Made by a program: the position numbers and the translations under genes
The notes under the pieces: generated by a model
The model's input: the letters and a program-made list of their open reading frames with translations, nothing else
Told to the model about the DNA's origin: nothing
Databases searched by the model: none
From: Neocallimastix lanati (nom. inval.)
Lineage: Eukaryota; Neocallimastigomycota; Neocallimastigomycetes; Neocallimastigales; Neocallimastigaceae
Direction of reading: 5' to 3'
DNA: 50,000 nt
Assembly (NCBI GenBank): GCA_016946835.1
Contig: JACVTC010000002.1
Location: 1,525,001 to 1,575,000 of the forward strand
Shown here: positions 41,138 to 50,000 of the stretch, one piece after another
How the letters are laid out: the number at the start of each line of letters is the position of its first letter
Numbering within the stretch: position 1 is the stretch's first letter

Positions 41138-41603
41138 CGTTAGTCATAAACAAGCAAACAAATATAATAAATAAATAAATAATAAGAATAATTAGAATAA
41201 TAAAATAAAATAAAATAAAATAAATAAAATAATAATAATAATTAAATAAATAATAAAATTAGGCAATTATTTAAGTTATATAAAAATATTTAATTTAATA
41301 TATTCATTTAGTAAAATAATAATAATAAAAGTAATAAACATAAATAAATATTATAGAAAAAAAAAAATAAAAATAAAAATTTATCGAAAAAATATAAACA
41401 TCATGGATATTAATATTATTAACCCATTTTTAATTATATTTAATTAATTTAAAATTTACATTAGAAAGTTATCTATAATAACATAAATTATTAAAATTTT
41501 TTTTTAAAAAATTTTTATAATAAGCAAATAAATAAAAAAATATTATAATCAATTCGTAATAATATTATTTAAAAATTGTTAGTAGTTATATATATAAATA
41601 AAT

Positions 41604-41651
<48 letters not shown>

Positions 41652-42500
41652 AATTATAGTATATTTTATTTTATTTTATTTTATTATATTATAGTATATT
41701 ATATTTTATTTTTATTTTACTATTATTTATTTTAAAAAAATTTATGTTATATAAATAAAAAGAATATTATCAAAGATTTTTTATTTGCTCATTTAAATAT
41801 ATATATAAATATTTGTATAATTTATAATTATTTTATTTTATTATTTTTTTTTTTTTTTTCATGTGGTTATTGTTTTGTAATTTTTAAATTTTTAAATTTT
41901 AGTTAATTATTCAAAAGGTATTTTATGAATGATGAATTTTGGTACAAAAAAAATATCAAATTAAAAAAAAAAATAAATATAATAAAATAAAGTAAAATAA
42001 AATAAAATTGTTGAAAAATGAGAATGAAGTACAGGTTATGTAAAATAAAATAAAATAGTTAAACAATTGAACCTACCGTTACAATTTATTATTTATTATT
42101 TATTATTTATTATATATTATTAATTAATAAATACTTTTATTTATTATTTATTATTTATTAAATAGTTAATTAATAAAAGCACTAAGAAAAAAATATTTTC
42201 CTTCATGAAGTTCACACTATTTATATTTTTAACCAAAAAGCAGTTTTAAATTGTAATAAAAAATTTAAAGAAATATTTAGAATATGTCAATAATAATTAA
42301 TAAAATAAAGCTTCTAGATAATAGATTTTAATTGATAAAAAATGAATCTTATAGTAAAAAGAATAAAATCATTTTTAAATTATGAATTTCTAAACTCATT
42401 TCGGCTAAATTACAAACCGAAAGAATCTTTAACTTTCTATAATTTATACAGAAAGAAATATTAAAGAAATTATTATTAATAATTAATAAAATAATTTTTT
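40993..42500. other. Intergenic region, no gene seen
   Basis: AT-rich with poly-A (41116-41136), a poly-T run of about 42 (41606-41647) and ATT-type repeats (42087-42160). From about 42180 the base composition becomes less simple, leading into the retroelement area. Confidence 0.6.
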
Positions 42501-42518
42501 TTTGCAAAATGAGTTAAG

Positions 42519-42665
42519 ATGTGGAAACACATGAAACAATGGTCATAGCCAAGGTAACTAACCATTGAACCACTGCTCTAACCTTATTAACTGAAGACCT
42601 CGTTACATGGTCCGCCTCTAGAATTAGGATATCAGACAAAACTAACAGTTAGGCATAACTTATGC
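42519..42665. other. G/C-rich structured island upstream of the copia relic
   Basis: Unlike its surroundings this stretch has normal base composition. It contains hairpins: atgtg-gaaa-cacat (42519-42532), caatggtcatag with ctaaccattg (42537-42567), and gacc...ggtc (about 42595-42612). On the minus strand tggttcaatgg fits the A box of a tRNA gene exactly, but there is no B box and no acceptor stem. One plus-strand frame (VETHETMVIAKVTNH, then TTALTLLTEDLVTWSASR) could be old coding. Possible origins are a non-coding RNA, a primer-binding/leader region of the retroelement downstream, or a gag remnant. Confidence 0.35.
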
Positions 42666-42899
42666 TAAAAACTAAACTAAAATAAAAATAATAATTAACT
42701 ATATTATAGTACGAACTTTAAAATAAAATTACATGATATTAATTAAGCTGCATGAATAAAATATATAATAATAATACATGAATATTAATAATGTTTAACA
42801 ATAATATAAAATAATATTTAATAATATTGATATTGATAAATTAATATAAATTTGATATTAATAAAGTAAAGATTTATTTTAAAGTTTTGATTTTAGTTA

Positions 42900-43133
42900 T
42901 TTTTTGTTAAATTCTTTTAAGAGTTCAGGGCAATTTAAATATTTTTCTTCATTTCCAAAGATGATTTTAGAAATGTTTCCTGGACCTCAAACCTTACTTG
43001 CTATGCAAACAATGGCCTCTAGGATGAATAGTTGTATTTCTACACACATTCAATTCTCCAATCCTCAAGGTCAAAATTCAAATAATAATAATAATAATAA
43101 AAATAATAAGAGAAAAATAACCATTATTTTCTC

Positions 43134-43164
<31 letters not shown>

Positions 43165-43935
43165 AAATTCAAACCTCGTGGACAAAAGGTATGATTTTTT
43201 TTGAAAAAGACAAAAATTTTAAGATTTACAATTACATTAAATGTCAATAGTATAAATAGAAACAAAAGGAATAATAATAAAAATTATAATAAGAACTTTA
43301 ACAATAAAATTTATAATGATTATTATTTTCATATATGCGAAACTCAAGGTCACTCTACTGACCATTGCAAATATAATCTTTTAATTAAAGAAAATAATAA
43401 ATCAGATGATAATAACAATAAAAGTTATAAAACTGTTAATAGTAAAAATAAAAATTCTTCTAAAGGATATAGCAAAAATAATATAAACAATCTAAATAAT
43501 TTTAAATAAAGTAAAAGATAAAAATATTATTTATTCAAATGGTAGTTTAGATAAAGTTGAAAAAGTAGGTACTTACAATGGAAAATTTAAAAATAACAAT
43601 TTTGTATGATCAAATGTTTATTGCGTGTCAAACTTTTAAAATAACTCAATATCAACTCATTTAATTCTCAAAAATAGATGCACTATAATTATGAAACACG
43701 CAAAAAACAATGAACGTTTATAAATATTCAATAATAAAAATATAATTATAAATATCTATGCAAATGTTGAAAATTTATTCTGGCATGATACAATACCTAC
43801 AAATAATATAGTAAACAAAAATTTTGTATACAATATAGATACTAATTTATGGCATGCTCGATTAGGCCATTATTATAATAATAATATTAGAGATTTTATT
43901 ATTGAGCATACTATAAATCATATTTTATATTGACT
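42900..43935 (+). mobile_element. Ty1/copia-like retrotransposon relic: gag, zinc knuckle and pre-integrase region
   Basis: Plus-strand frames give the expected order. At 42904-43080 is a gag-like piece (FPGPQTLLAMQTMASRMNSC) followed by an Asn run. At 43201-43509 is an Asn/Lys-rich piece with FHICETQGHSTDHC, a CCHC knuckle whose first Cys is Phe. At about 43535-43640 is SNGSLDKVEKVGTYNGKFKN and SNVYCVSNF, as in the later part of a copia protease region. At about 43830-43900 is NFVYNIDTNLWHARLGHYY, the LWHxRLGH signature of the GAG-pre-integrase domain. The D-S-G-A protease active site was not found. Stops, a poly-A insertion and frameshifts show it is inactive. The LWHARLGH motif argues for copia rather than Ty3/gypsy. 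Confidence 0.75.
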
Positions 43936-43976
43936 CTCTAACATATTATTTATTATTTATTATTTATTATTTATTA

Positions 43977-44123
43977 TTTAGTATTTATTATTTAGTATTT
44001 ATTGTTTATTATTTATTATTTATTATTTAGTATTTATTATTTAGTATTTATTGTTTATTATTTATTATTTATTATTTAGTATTTATTATTTAGTATTTAT
44101 TGTTTATTATTTATTATTTATTA
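43977..44123. repeat. 49-bp higher-order repeat, three exact copies
   Basis: Each 49-bp unit is seven 7-mers of tttatta type in the fixed order tttagta, tttatta, tttagta, tttattg, tttatta, tttatta, tttatta. Three copies are identical. Plain tttatta units flank both sides (about 43945-43976 and 44124-44155). Confidence 0.9.
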
Positions 44124-44164
44124 TTTATTACTTTTTATTATTTATTATTTATTATTTTGATTTA

Positions 44165-45560
44165 ATGGTTAAATGAATGTCACAGTTGTAGTTAGAACCT
44201 TATTGTCTGCTTCATGATTTAGCAAATATTGAATCATATTATAATTTTGTTCTTTGACTACAAGCATTAATAATATTTTCCCAATAACACTTTATTTTAT
44301 TAATTTTTAAATGATCAATAATAATTTTTTAAAATCAAAATTATTATCATGAATTATGGATTGAATAATATCAATTTTTTGATTTACCATTTTTATATCA
44401 GCACCTTTTTTAATAAATCTTTTATTATTTGAGTTTCAACAGAATGGATGAATAAGCCATCACCATTTTTTGTCCATTTAATGATATTTATGGAATTATT
44501 TAATAATAGTTTTAATAAATCAAAATTATTATTTAAAATAAGTGGTTTTAAAATATATATAAATATATCAAAATTAAAATTTTCAATTTCTTCTTTTTTA
44601 TTTAATTAATACTGAATCATTAATTCTTTTTGTTCTTTGATTGAAAAATGCAAATATAATAAAAAAAATTAAAGTAAAAATGTTTCACTTCTACAATTTT
44701 TACTATTAATATATAAAGAATATTTGACTAATTCAAAATAAATAATAATGATAATAATAATATTATTATTACTATGAAATAATGATTCAATATAAAATAT
44801 GTTTTTAATAACATTTTCAATATCGCCATGACTTAAAAAATTTTGAATCATTTCATAGTTTTGTTCTTTAACAGCATATAATAAAGGTACTTTTCTCTTA
44901 TCATTTTTAGTATAAATATTTATAAAAGATGGCCCATTAATAACTCTAATAATTCATAATTATTCTCATGAATTAAAGGTTTAATAATTATTAATATTAA
45001 TATTTAGTAGATTTCTAACTACTAAAATATTTTTTTCTTCTTAAAATAAATTAAGAAGTTTTTACTATTCTTAGTTTTCTTATCAATATTTAGATGATGA
45101 TAATATAACGGTTTCTAATTATTATAAATAACTATTTAATAGGAGTGGTTGAAGAATTTCAATATTTGAATTCTGTTTTTTAACAACAATTATTAAAGAT
45201 ATTTCTCCTTTATCATTAATATTATTAATTTTTAAATAATATTTAACTAATAATTTTATTAGTTTAAAATTATCAACCATAATTAACTGATGAAGGATAT
45301 CCAAATTTTCATTGATACTTTCAATATTCGCTCCAAAATTTTTATAAATATTGAATTATTTGTAGACTTTTTGATTTGATTACAAGAATAATAGGTGCTC
45401 CACCTTTTTCATTTTAATTATTAATATTAGCATCAAGATTTAACTAATATTTTACAATAGATATATCTCTATTATGGAAATTATTATTTAATAAATAATT
45501 CAAAATAGGAATATCTAATACATAATTATTTTTAACAAACAAGTCTAATAAATTTTCTCA
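44165..45560 (-). pseudogene. Ankyrin-repeat pseudogene lying within the copia relic
   Basis: Minus-strand pieces run from about 45560 down to 44165: NLLDLFVKNNYVLDIPILNY (about 45550), NEKGGAPIILVIKSKSLQII (about 45410), FGANIESINENLDILHQLIM (about 45340-45280), KLIKLLVKYYLKINNINDKG (about 45265), DIENVIKNIFYIESLF (about 44825), KDLLKKGADIKMVNQK (about 44420) and NYNMIQYLLNHEADNKVLTT (about 44250-44195). The KxLLKKGADI and NINDKGEIS patterns are those of ankyrin units. Many stops; longest open frames are 60 codons. It sits between the 5' and 3' parts of the copia-like relic and on the opposite strand. Confidence 0.65.
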
Positions 45561-45660
45561 ATGATAAACTATAATATATTTTTTTTTTTAAATTGCAATT
45601 TGAAAGAAAATTTACAAAATAACTTTTATATTTTAATAACAATCCAAAGAAATAATAATA

Positions 45661-45696
<36 letters not shown>

Positions 45697-46044
45697 GTTT
45701 ATGAGGCTAAATACTAAAACTGTTTTTTTTTTTTTTTTTTAAAATTTTTTTTTACCGTCTTCATTTTGAACTTTTTCTTCGAGATAATGTGTTGATTTTT
45801 TTTTTTTTTTGGGTATTTATGGTAGCAAAGTATATTTAATATAAATTTAATATCATATAAATAATATTTTAAAATAAACTTTTTTAATTCATTTTTTCCT
45901 TAACATATTAAATTATTTAATTGCGAAAAGGTAACACAAATTCCATAATTTTGTTGATAATAAAATCCTTTTTTAATAATAGTAATATAGAAATAATTTA
46001 ATTTTTAATTCAATGTAATGTTGATGTCAGTTAATATATTTTAT
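45561..46044. other. Spacer between ankyrin pseudogene and RNase H relic
   Basis: AT-rich with poly-A (45664-45693) and poly-T blocks. No coding piece recognised. Confidence 0.55.
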
Positions 46045-46452
46045 CAATAAACTCATTTATTGGGCTTCGAAAAAACAAAAATCTGTAACACAATCGACTT
46101 CTGAAGCTGAATTTATTAACACTTCAAAATCAACCAGAAAAATTTTATGTGTAAATAATATAATATTTTAATTATTCAACAAAAAAAAAAAAAAAAAAAA
46201 AAGGAAAAGAAAAACAATTTACTGTAGTAACCAACAACAATAAATCAAATCTACAAATTTAAAAACAATTGAAAATGGTTATTTTAATAATAATATGAAA
46301 CATATCAATATTATGGAGCATCTTATAATTTGACAATTATAAAAATAATAAAATAAAATTAGAATATAAACACTGGAGAAATGCAAGTAGACATTTTAAC
46401 TAAAAACGTAAACAAAAAAAAAAAAGACAAAATTTACGAACTTTATATTTAA
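46045..46452 (+). mobile_element. Ty1/copia-like retrotransposon relic: RNase H and 3' end of pol
   Basis: Plus-strand frame from about 46051 reads KLIYWASKKQKSVTQSTSEA then EFINTSKSTRK, the conserved copia RNase H segment (W.SKKQ..V..S..EAE). After a poly-A insertion come MKHINIMEHLII (compare TKHIDI in intact elements; about 46297) and, ending at 46452, NTGEMQVDILTKNVNKKK, equivalent to the QLADILTK end of pol. Same strand and same family as 42900-43935, so probably the 3' part of one element whose integrase core and reverse transcriptase are gone. LTRs were not identified. Confidence 0.75.
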
Positions 46453-47445
46453 TAAATAAATATAAGTACAGGGAAATGAAAGAATAAAGTTTAGAATAAA
46501 ATTAAATTTTTAATAAAAAATTTATATTACAAATATGAAAGTAATTGAAAAACATATTAATTATTGTAATTACCTTTTATTAATTTAATTTACAAATTAT
46601 AATAATTAAAATTTATATTTAAAATCAATTACTTAAAATTATATATAATTTATATATAATTTTTCTTTTCTTTTTTTTTAATATATATCTTAAAAAAAAA
46701 AAAAAAAAAGAAAAAAGAAAGAGGAAAAGGAAAAAAGAAAATTTTATATAATATATATGTTGTTATTCATCGACAAAAATGAAGTGATTTAAAATACTAA
46801 TACTAAATTAAATTTTATTTTGTAAATAATTTTTAACATTAAATGATATATATAATTTAAATATAAGGATGTTCTAATTATAAATAAAAAAATAGTTTAA
46901 TGAATTATTTTATTTATAATTAAAAAAGTATAAAATACTTTTTTTTTTTTTTAATATTTTTTTTAATTTAAAAAAATAAATAAATAAAAAAAAAAAAGAT
47001 AAATAGTATAAACTTTATTTATTTTTTTTATTTATATAATTTAAAACAAATAATATTTCTTTTTAGTTCATTAAAGAATATTTAAATCATAAATCTCAGT
47101 GAGTAATACCGTAATAAAATTAATTAAATATATCTCTTTTTTTCAGAAAAAAAAAGTAAAAAACATTTAATATTTTTTTATAAATAAGAATTATATAATT
47201 AAATATAAATAAATTTGTAATTATTGAATATTTATACAATTTTTATATTTATACAATTTTTATATTTATCATTTTTTATTGTTTTATTATAATATTATAA
47301 TTATTAAAATTATTATTAATAAAACCATGTAATTATTATTAAATTTATTTACATTTATATAATATATAAATATAATACAAATAAATATATTTTATATATA
47401 TATATATATTGTAGAATATAAGTAAAGGATAAAAAAGAATTAATA
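46453..47445. other. Intergenic region upstream of ddx42
   Basis: No gene. AT-rich with a purine block (46690-46740, A/G only) and poly-T (46940-46952). The last 100 bp before 47446 are AT repeats followed by agtaaaggataaaaaagaat, the probable leader. Confidence 0.6.
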
Positions 47446-48530
47446 ATGTCTTTTCAAAAGAATAAATTTACATTTGGAATGAATTCTTCATTACAGAAAA
47501 AAAATATATTCGAAAATAAAACTAAAAGGAAAAACATATTTGATGAAGAGGATGATTCATCATCTCCACCACCAATTAAAAAAAAATTTAATTTAGATGA
47601 TGATGATGAGGAAGAAAATTTTTTGGAAAAAAAATTTGGTTTAAAAATTAATACAAAAAAAGATACTATAAAACCAAAAGTTGAAGAAAAAAAAGAAGAA
47701 GAAGATGAATTAGATAAATTTATGGCAGGAATTGATGATCAATTAAAAAAAGAAAATGAAGAACCTAAAAAAGAATTTATTGTTAGAGATGATATAGAAG
47801 AAGAAGATTATATTGAAAGTTATGTTAATCATATGAAGAAGAAAGGTATTGATGTTGGAAAAACTCGTGAAAAAATAGAAAAAAATAAGAAAGATATGGA
47901 TTCAGATGAAGAAGTTTATTCGACAGCACGTGCTATTGATGAAGGTATTGCTTATGATTCAGATGATAATATGATAGTTCAGAAAAATAAGGAAATTGAA
48001 CCCTTACCTCCTGTTAATCATGATGAAATAGAATATGCAAAATTTGAAAAATGTTTTTATAAAGAACATCCAGATATTGCTAAATTATCGGAAGAACAAG
48101 TTAAACAAATTAGAAAAGATTTAGATATGTGGGTTACTGGTCGTGATGCGGCAAAACCTTGCATATCTTTTGGTCATTTTGGTTTCGATGATCGTTTAAT
48201 TAATGCTATCATTAAACAAGGTTTCACTGAACCTACAGGTATTCAAAGACAAGCTATTCCTGTGGCTTTATCAGGAAGAGATTTAATTGGTATAGCTAAA
48301 ACTGGTAGTGGTAAAACAGCATCGTAAGTTTTTAATTTTTTTTTTTTTTTTGTATATATATTATTTCATGTTATTATTGTAATTAATAATAATATAAATA
48401 ATTATTTTGTTGAGAATAATAATAATTATGAAAAAAATGATAGTCTTCATCATTGTCGTCATTACAATAATAATTATTATAATAATAATAGTTATGAAGA
48501 AATAATAATTTTCATTATTATCGTCATTGC

Positions 48531-48600
<70 letters not shown>

Positions 48601-50000
48601 GTAATAATAATAATAATGATAACAATAATAACAATAATAACAATAATAATAATGATAATTAATTTATTATTATTATTATATTATTATTATTTTTATATTT
48701 ATAATTTATAATTATATGTTGTATTATTATACTATTTTATTAATTTATTAATAAATTATTGCTTTATTCATTTTAAAATTTTAGATTTGTATGGCCAATG
48801 ATTATACATATATTAGATCAGCCTGATTTAGAAAAAGGGGATGGTCCAATAGGACTTATTTTAGCACCAACAAGAGAATTAGCACATCAAATTTATATAG
48901 AATCAAAAAGATTTGCAAAGGTTTACAATATTAAAGTCGCGGCAGTTTATGGTGGTGAATCTAAAGCAGATCAGTTTAAAGAGTTAAGAAATGGTTATGT
49001 TGAAATATTAGTTGCAACACCAGGTCGTTTGATTGATATGATAAAAATGAAAGCAACAAATTTAAGAAAAATTACATATTTAGTTCTTGATGAAGCTGAT
49101 AGAATGCTTGATCTTGGTTTTGAACCTCAAGTTAGATCTATTTGTAATAATGTTAGGCCAGATCGACAGGTATTAATGTTTAGTGCTACATTCCCAAAAA
49201 AGATTGAAAAGTTAACAAGAGATATATTACATGATCCAGTAAAAATACATATTGGTAATATTGGTGCATCTAATGCCGATATTGAACAACATGTCATTGT
49301 TTTACAAGATGATTCATTTAAGTGGAATTGGTTAATTGCAAATTTAGTTAAATTTACAGTTGAGGGTAGTGTCTTGGTTTTTGTTGGTCGTAAAGCTGGT
49401 GTCGATGAATTAGCACAAAATTTACAACAAGCAGGTTTTGATTGTTTAGCTTTACATGGAGATTTACTTCAAACAGAACGTGATCGCATTTTATATGATT
49501 TTAAACATGAAAATAAAAAAATTTTAGTTTGTACAGATGTTGCTTCTCGTGGTCTTGATATAAAATCTGTTAAAACAGTTGTTAATTATGATGTAGCTAG
49601 AGATATTGATTCACATGTTCATAGAATTGGTAGAACTGGTAGAGCTGGTGAGAAAGGAACGGCTTATACTCTTATTACACAAAAAGGTATTTATTATAAT
49701 TACTATCTTATTTTTTTTTTTTTTTTTTTTCCTTTTATATTTTATTTATTCTTTTTATTTTTACTTTTATTTTATTTTATTTTTTTAAATATTTTTATTT
49801 ATTTGTTTGTTTACTTTTTACTTTTTAATTTTTTTTTTTTTTTTTTTTTTATTTTTTTATTTTTTTATTTTTTATTTTTAAATATTTATATTTTATTAAT
49901 ATATTAATTTATAATCATTTTAAATTTAATATAGAGGATAGATTTGCTGTTGATTTGGTAAAGAATTTAGAAGATGCTCATCAAGTAGTTCCACCAGAAT
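47446..50000 (+). CDS. ddx42: DEAD-box ATP-dependent RNA helicase DDX42 (5' part, cut by window end)
   Basis: RNA helicase related to the SF3b-associated protein DDX42, which acts around U2 snRNP assembly. Exons 47446-48323, 48785-49686 and 49935 onward join in phase (2, then 1) to at least 615 residues, with the frame still open at the window end. The N-terminus is charged (FDEEDDSSSPPPIKKKFNLD) with EYAKFEKCFYKEHPDIAKLS. Helicase motifs are complete: Q-motif GFTEPTGIQRQAIP, motif I AKTGSGKT (284-291), PTRELA (321-326), TPGR (371-374), DEAD (395-398), SAT (426-428), CTDVASRGLDI and HRIGRTGR (572-579). AKTGSGKT with SFVWPMIIHILDQ after it is typical of DDX42 rather than DDX46 or DDX5. Intron 1 lies four bases after motif I codons and holds an AAT array. 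The third exon begins EDRFAVDLVKNLEDAHQVVP. Confidence 0.93.
48529..48602. repeat. AAT array in intron 1 of ddx42
   Basis: About 24 AAT units inside the 461-bp intron (48324-48784), flanked by degenerate AAT/AAC units to about 48660. Confidence 0.9.

Noticed and set aside
42030-42075. Minus-strand GGTAGGTTCAATTG as a tRNA B box
   Set aside because: No complementary T-stem, A box at the right distance or acceptor stem; the flanks are simple AAAAT repeats.

Overview
The window is nuclear DNA of a social amoeba (Dictyostelium-like dictyostelid). Intergenic DNA is close to pure A/T, with long poly-A/poly-T runs and AAT, AAAT and ATTATTTT arrays. Introns are short, very AT-rich and GT..AG. Coding exons have a clearly higher G/C content, and the proteins are typical dictyostelid versions of conserved eukaryotic families with Asn-rich stretches in the less conserved ones. 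I cannot name the species.

Six intact multi-exon genes and one partial gene can be assembled by splicing. They are: an ARG5,6-type acetylglutamate kinase/reductase precursor (3947-7339, +); an unknown two-membrane-segment protein (16451-17555, +); a membrane-anchored SH3-domain protein (18991-20678, -); the RNA cytidine acetyltransferase NAT10/Kre33 (23642-28241, -); the snoRNP/spliceosome protein SNU13/15.5K (29466-30521, -); an Mga2/Spt23-like IPT plus ankyrin transcription factor with a C-terminal membrane anchor (37213-40992, +); and the 5' part of the DEAD-box helicase DDX42 (47446 to beyond 50000, +). Splice phases agree at every junction I propose. NAT10 and SNU13 are neighbours, both work in ribosome or RNP biogenesis, and share a short sequence about 60 bp upstream of their start codons.

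Between these genes lie two zones of gene and transposon remains. The first (about 8.1-13.8 kb) holds, on the minus strand, a Ty1/copia-like gag-protease relic with a small inverted-repeat element inside it, the 3' part of a non-LTR retrotransposon ORF2, and a broken linear amide C-N hydrolase gene. The second (about 42.5-46.5 kb) holds a plus-strand Ty1/copia-like relic whose middle is missing and is occupied by a minus-strand ankyrin-repeat pseudogene. A further ankyrin pseudogene lies at about 31.2-33.5 kb. All are full of stops and frameshifts.

The rest is AT-rich intergenic sequence. Within it are several clean inverted repeats and two unusually G/C-rich structured islands (about 1447-1474 and 42519-42665) that could be non-coding RNA or transposon-derived. 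I found no tRNA, rRNA or CRISPR. I see no wholly new multi-gene system. The most interesting points are the tandem processing-site motifs inside the arginine enzyme, an intron that interrupts the membrane anchor of the Mga2/Spt23-like factor, the SH3 membrane protein, and the copia remains.
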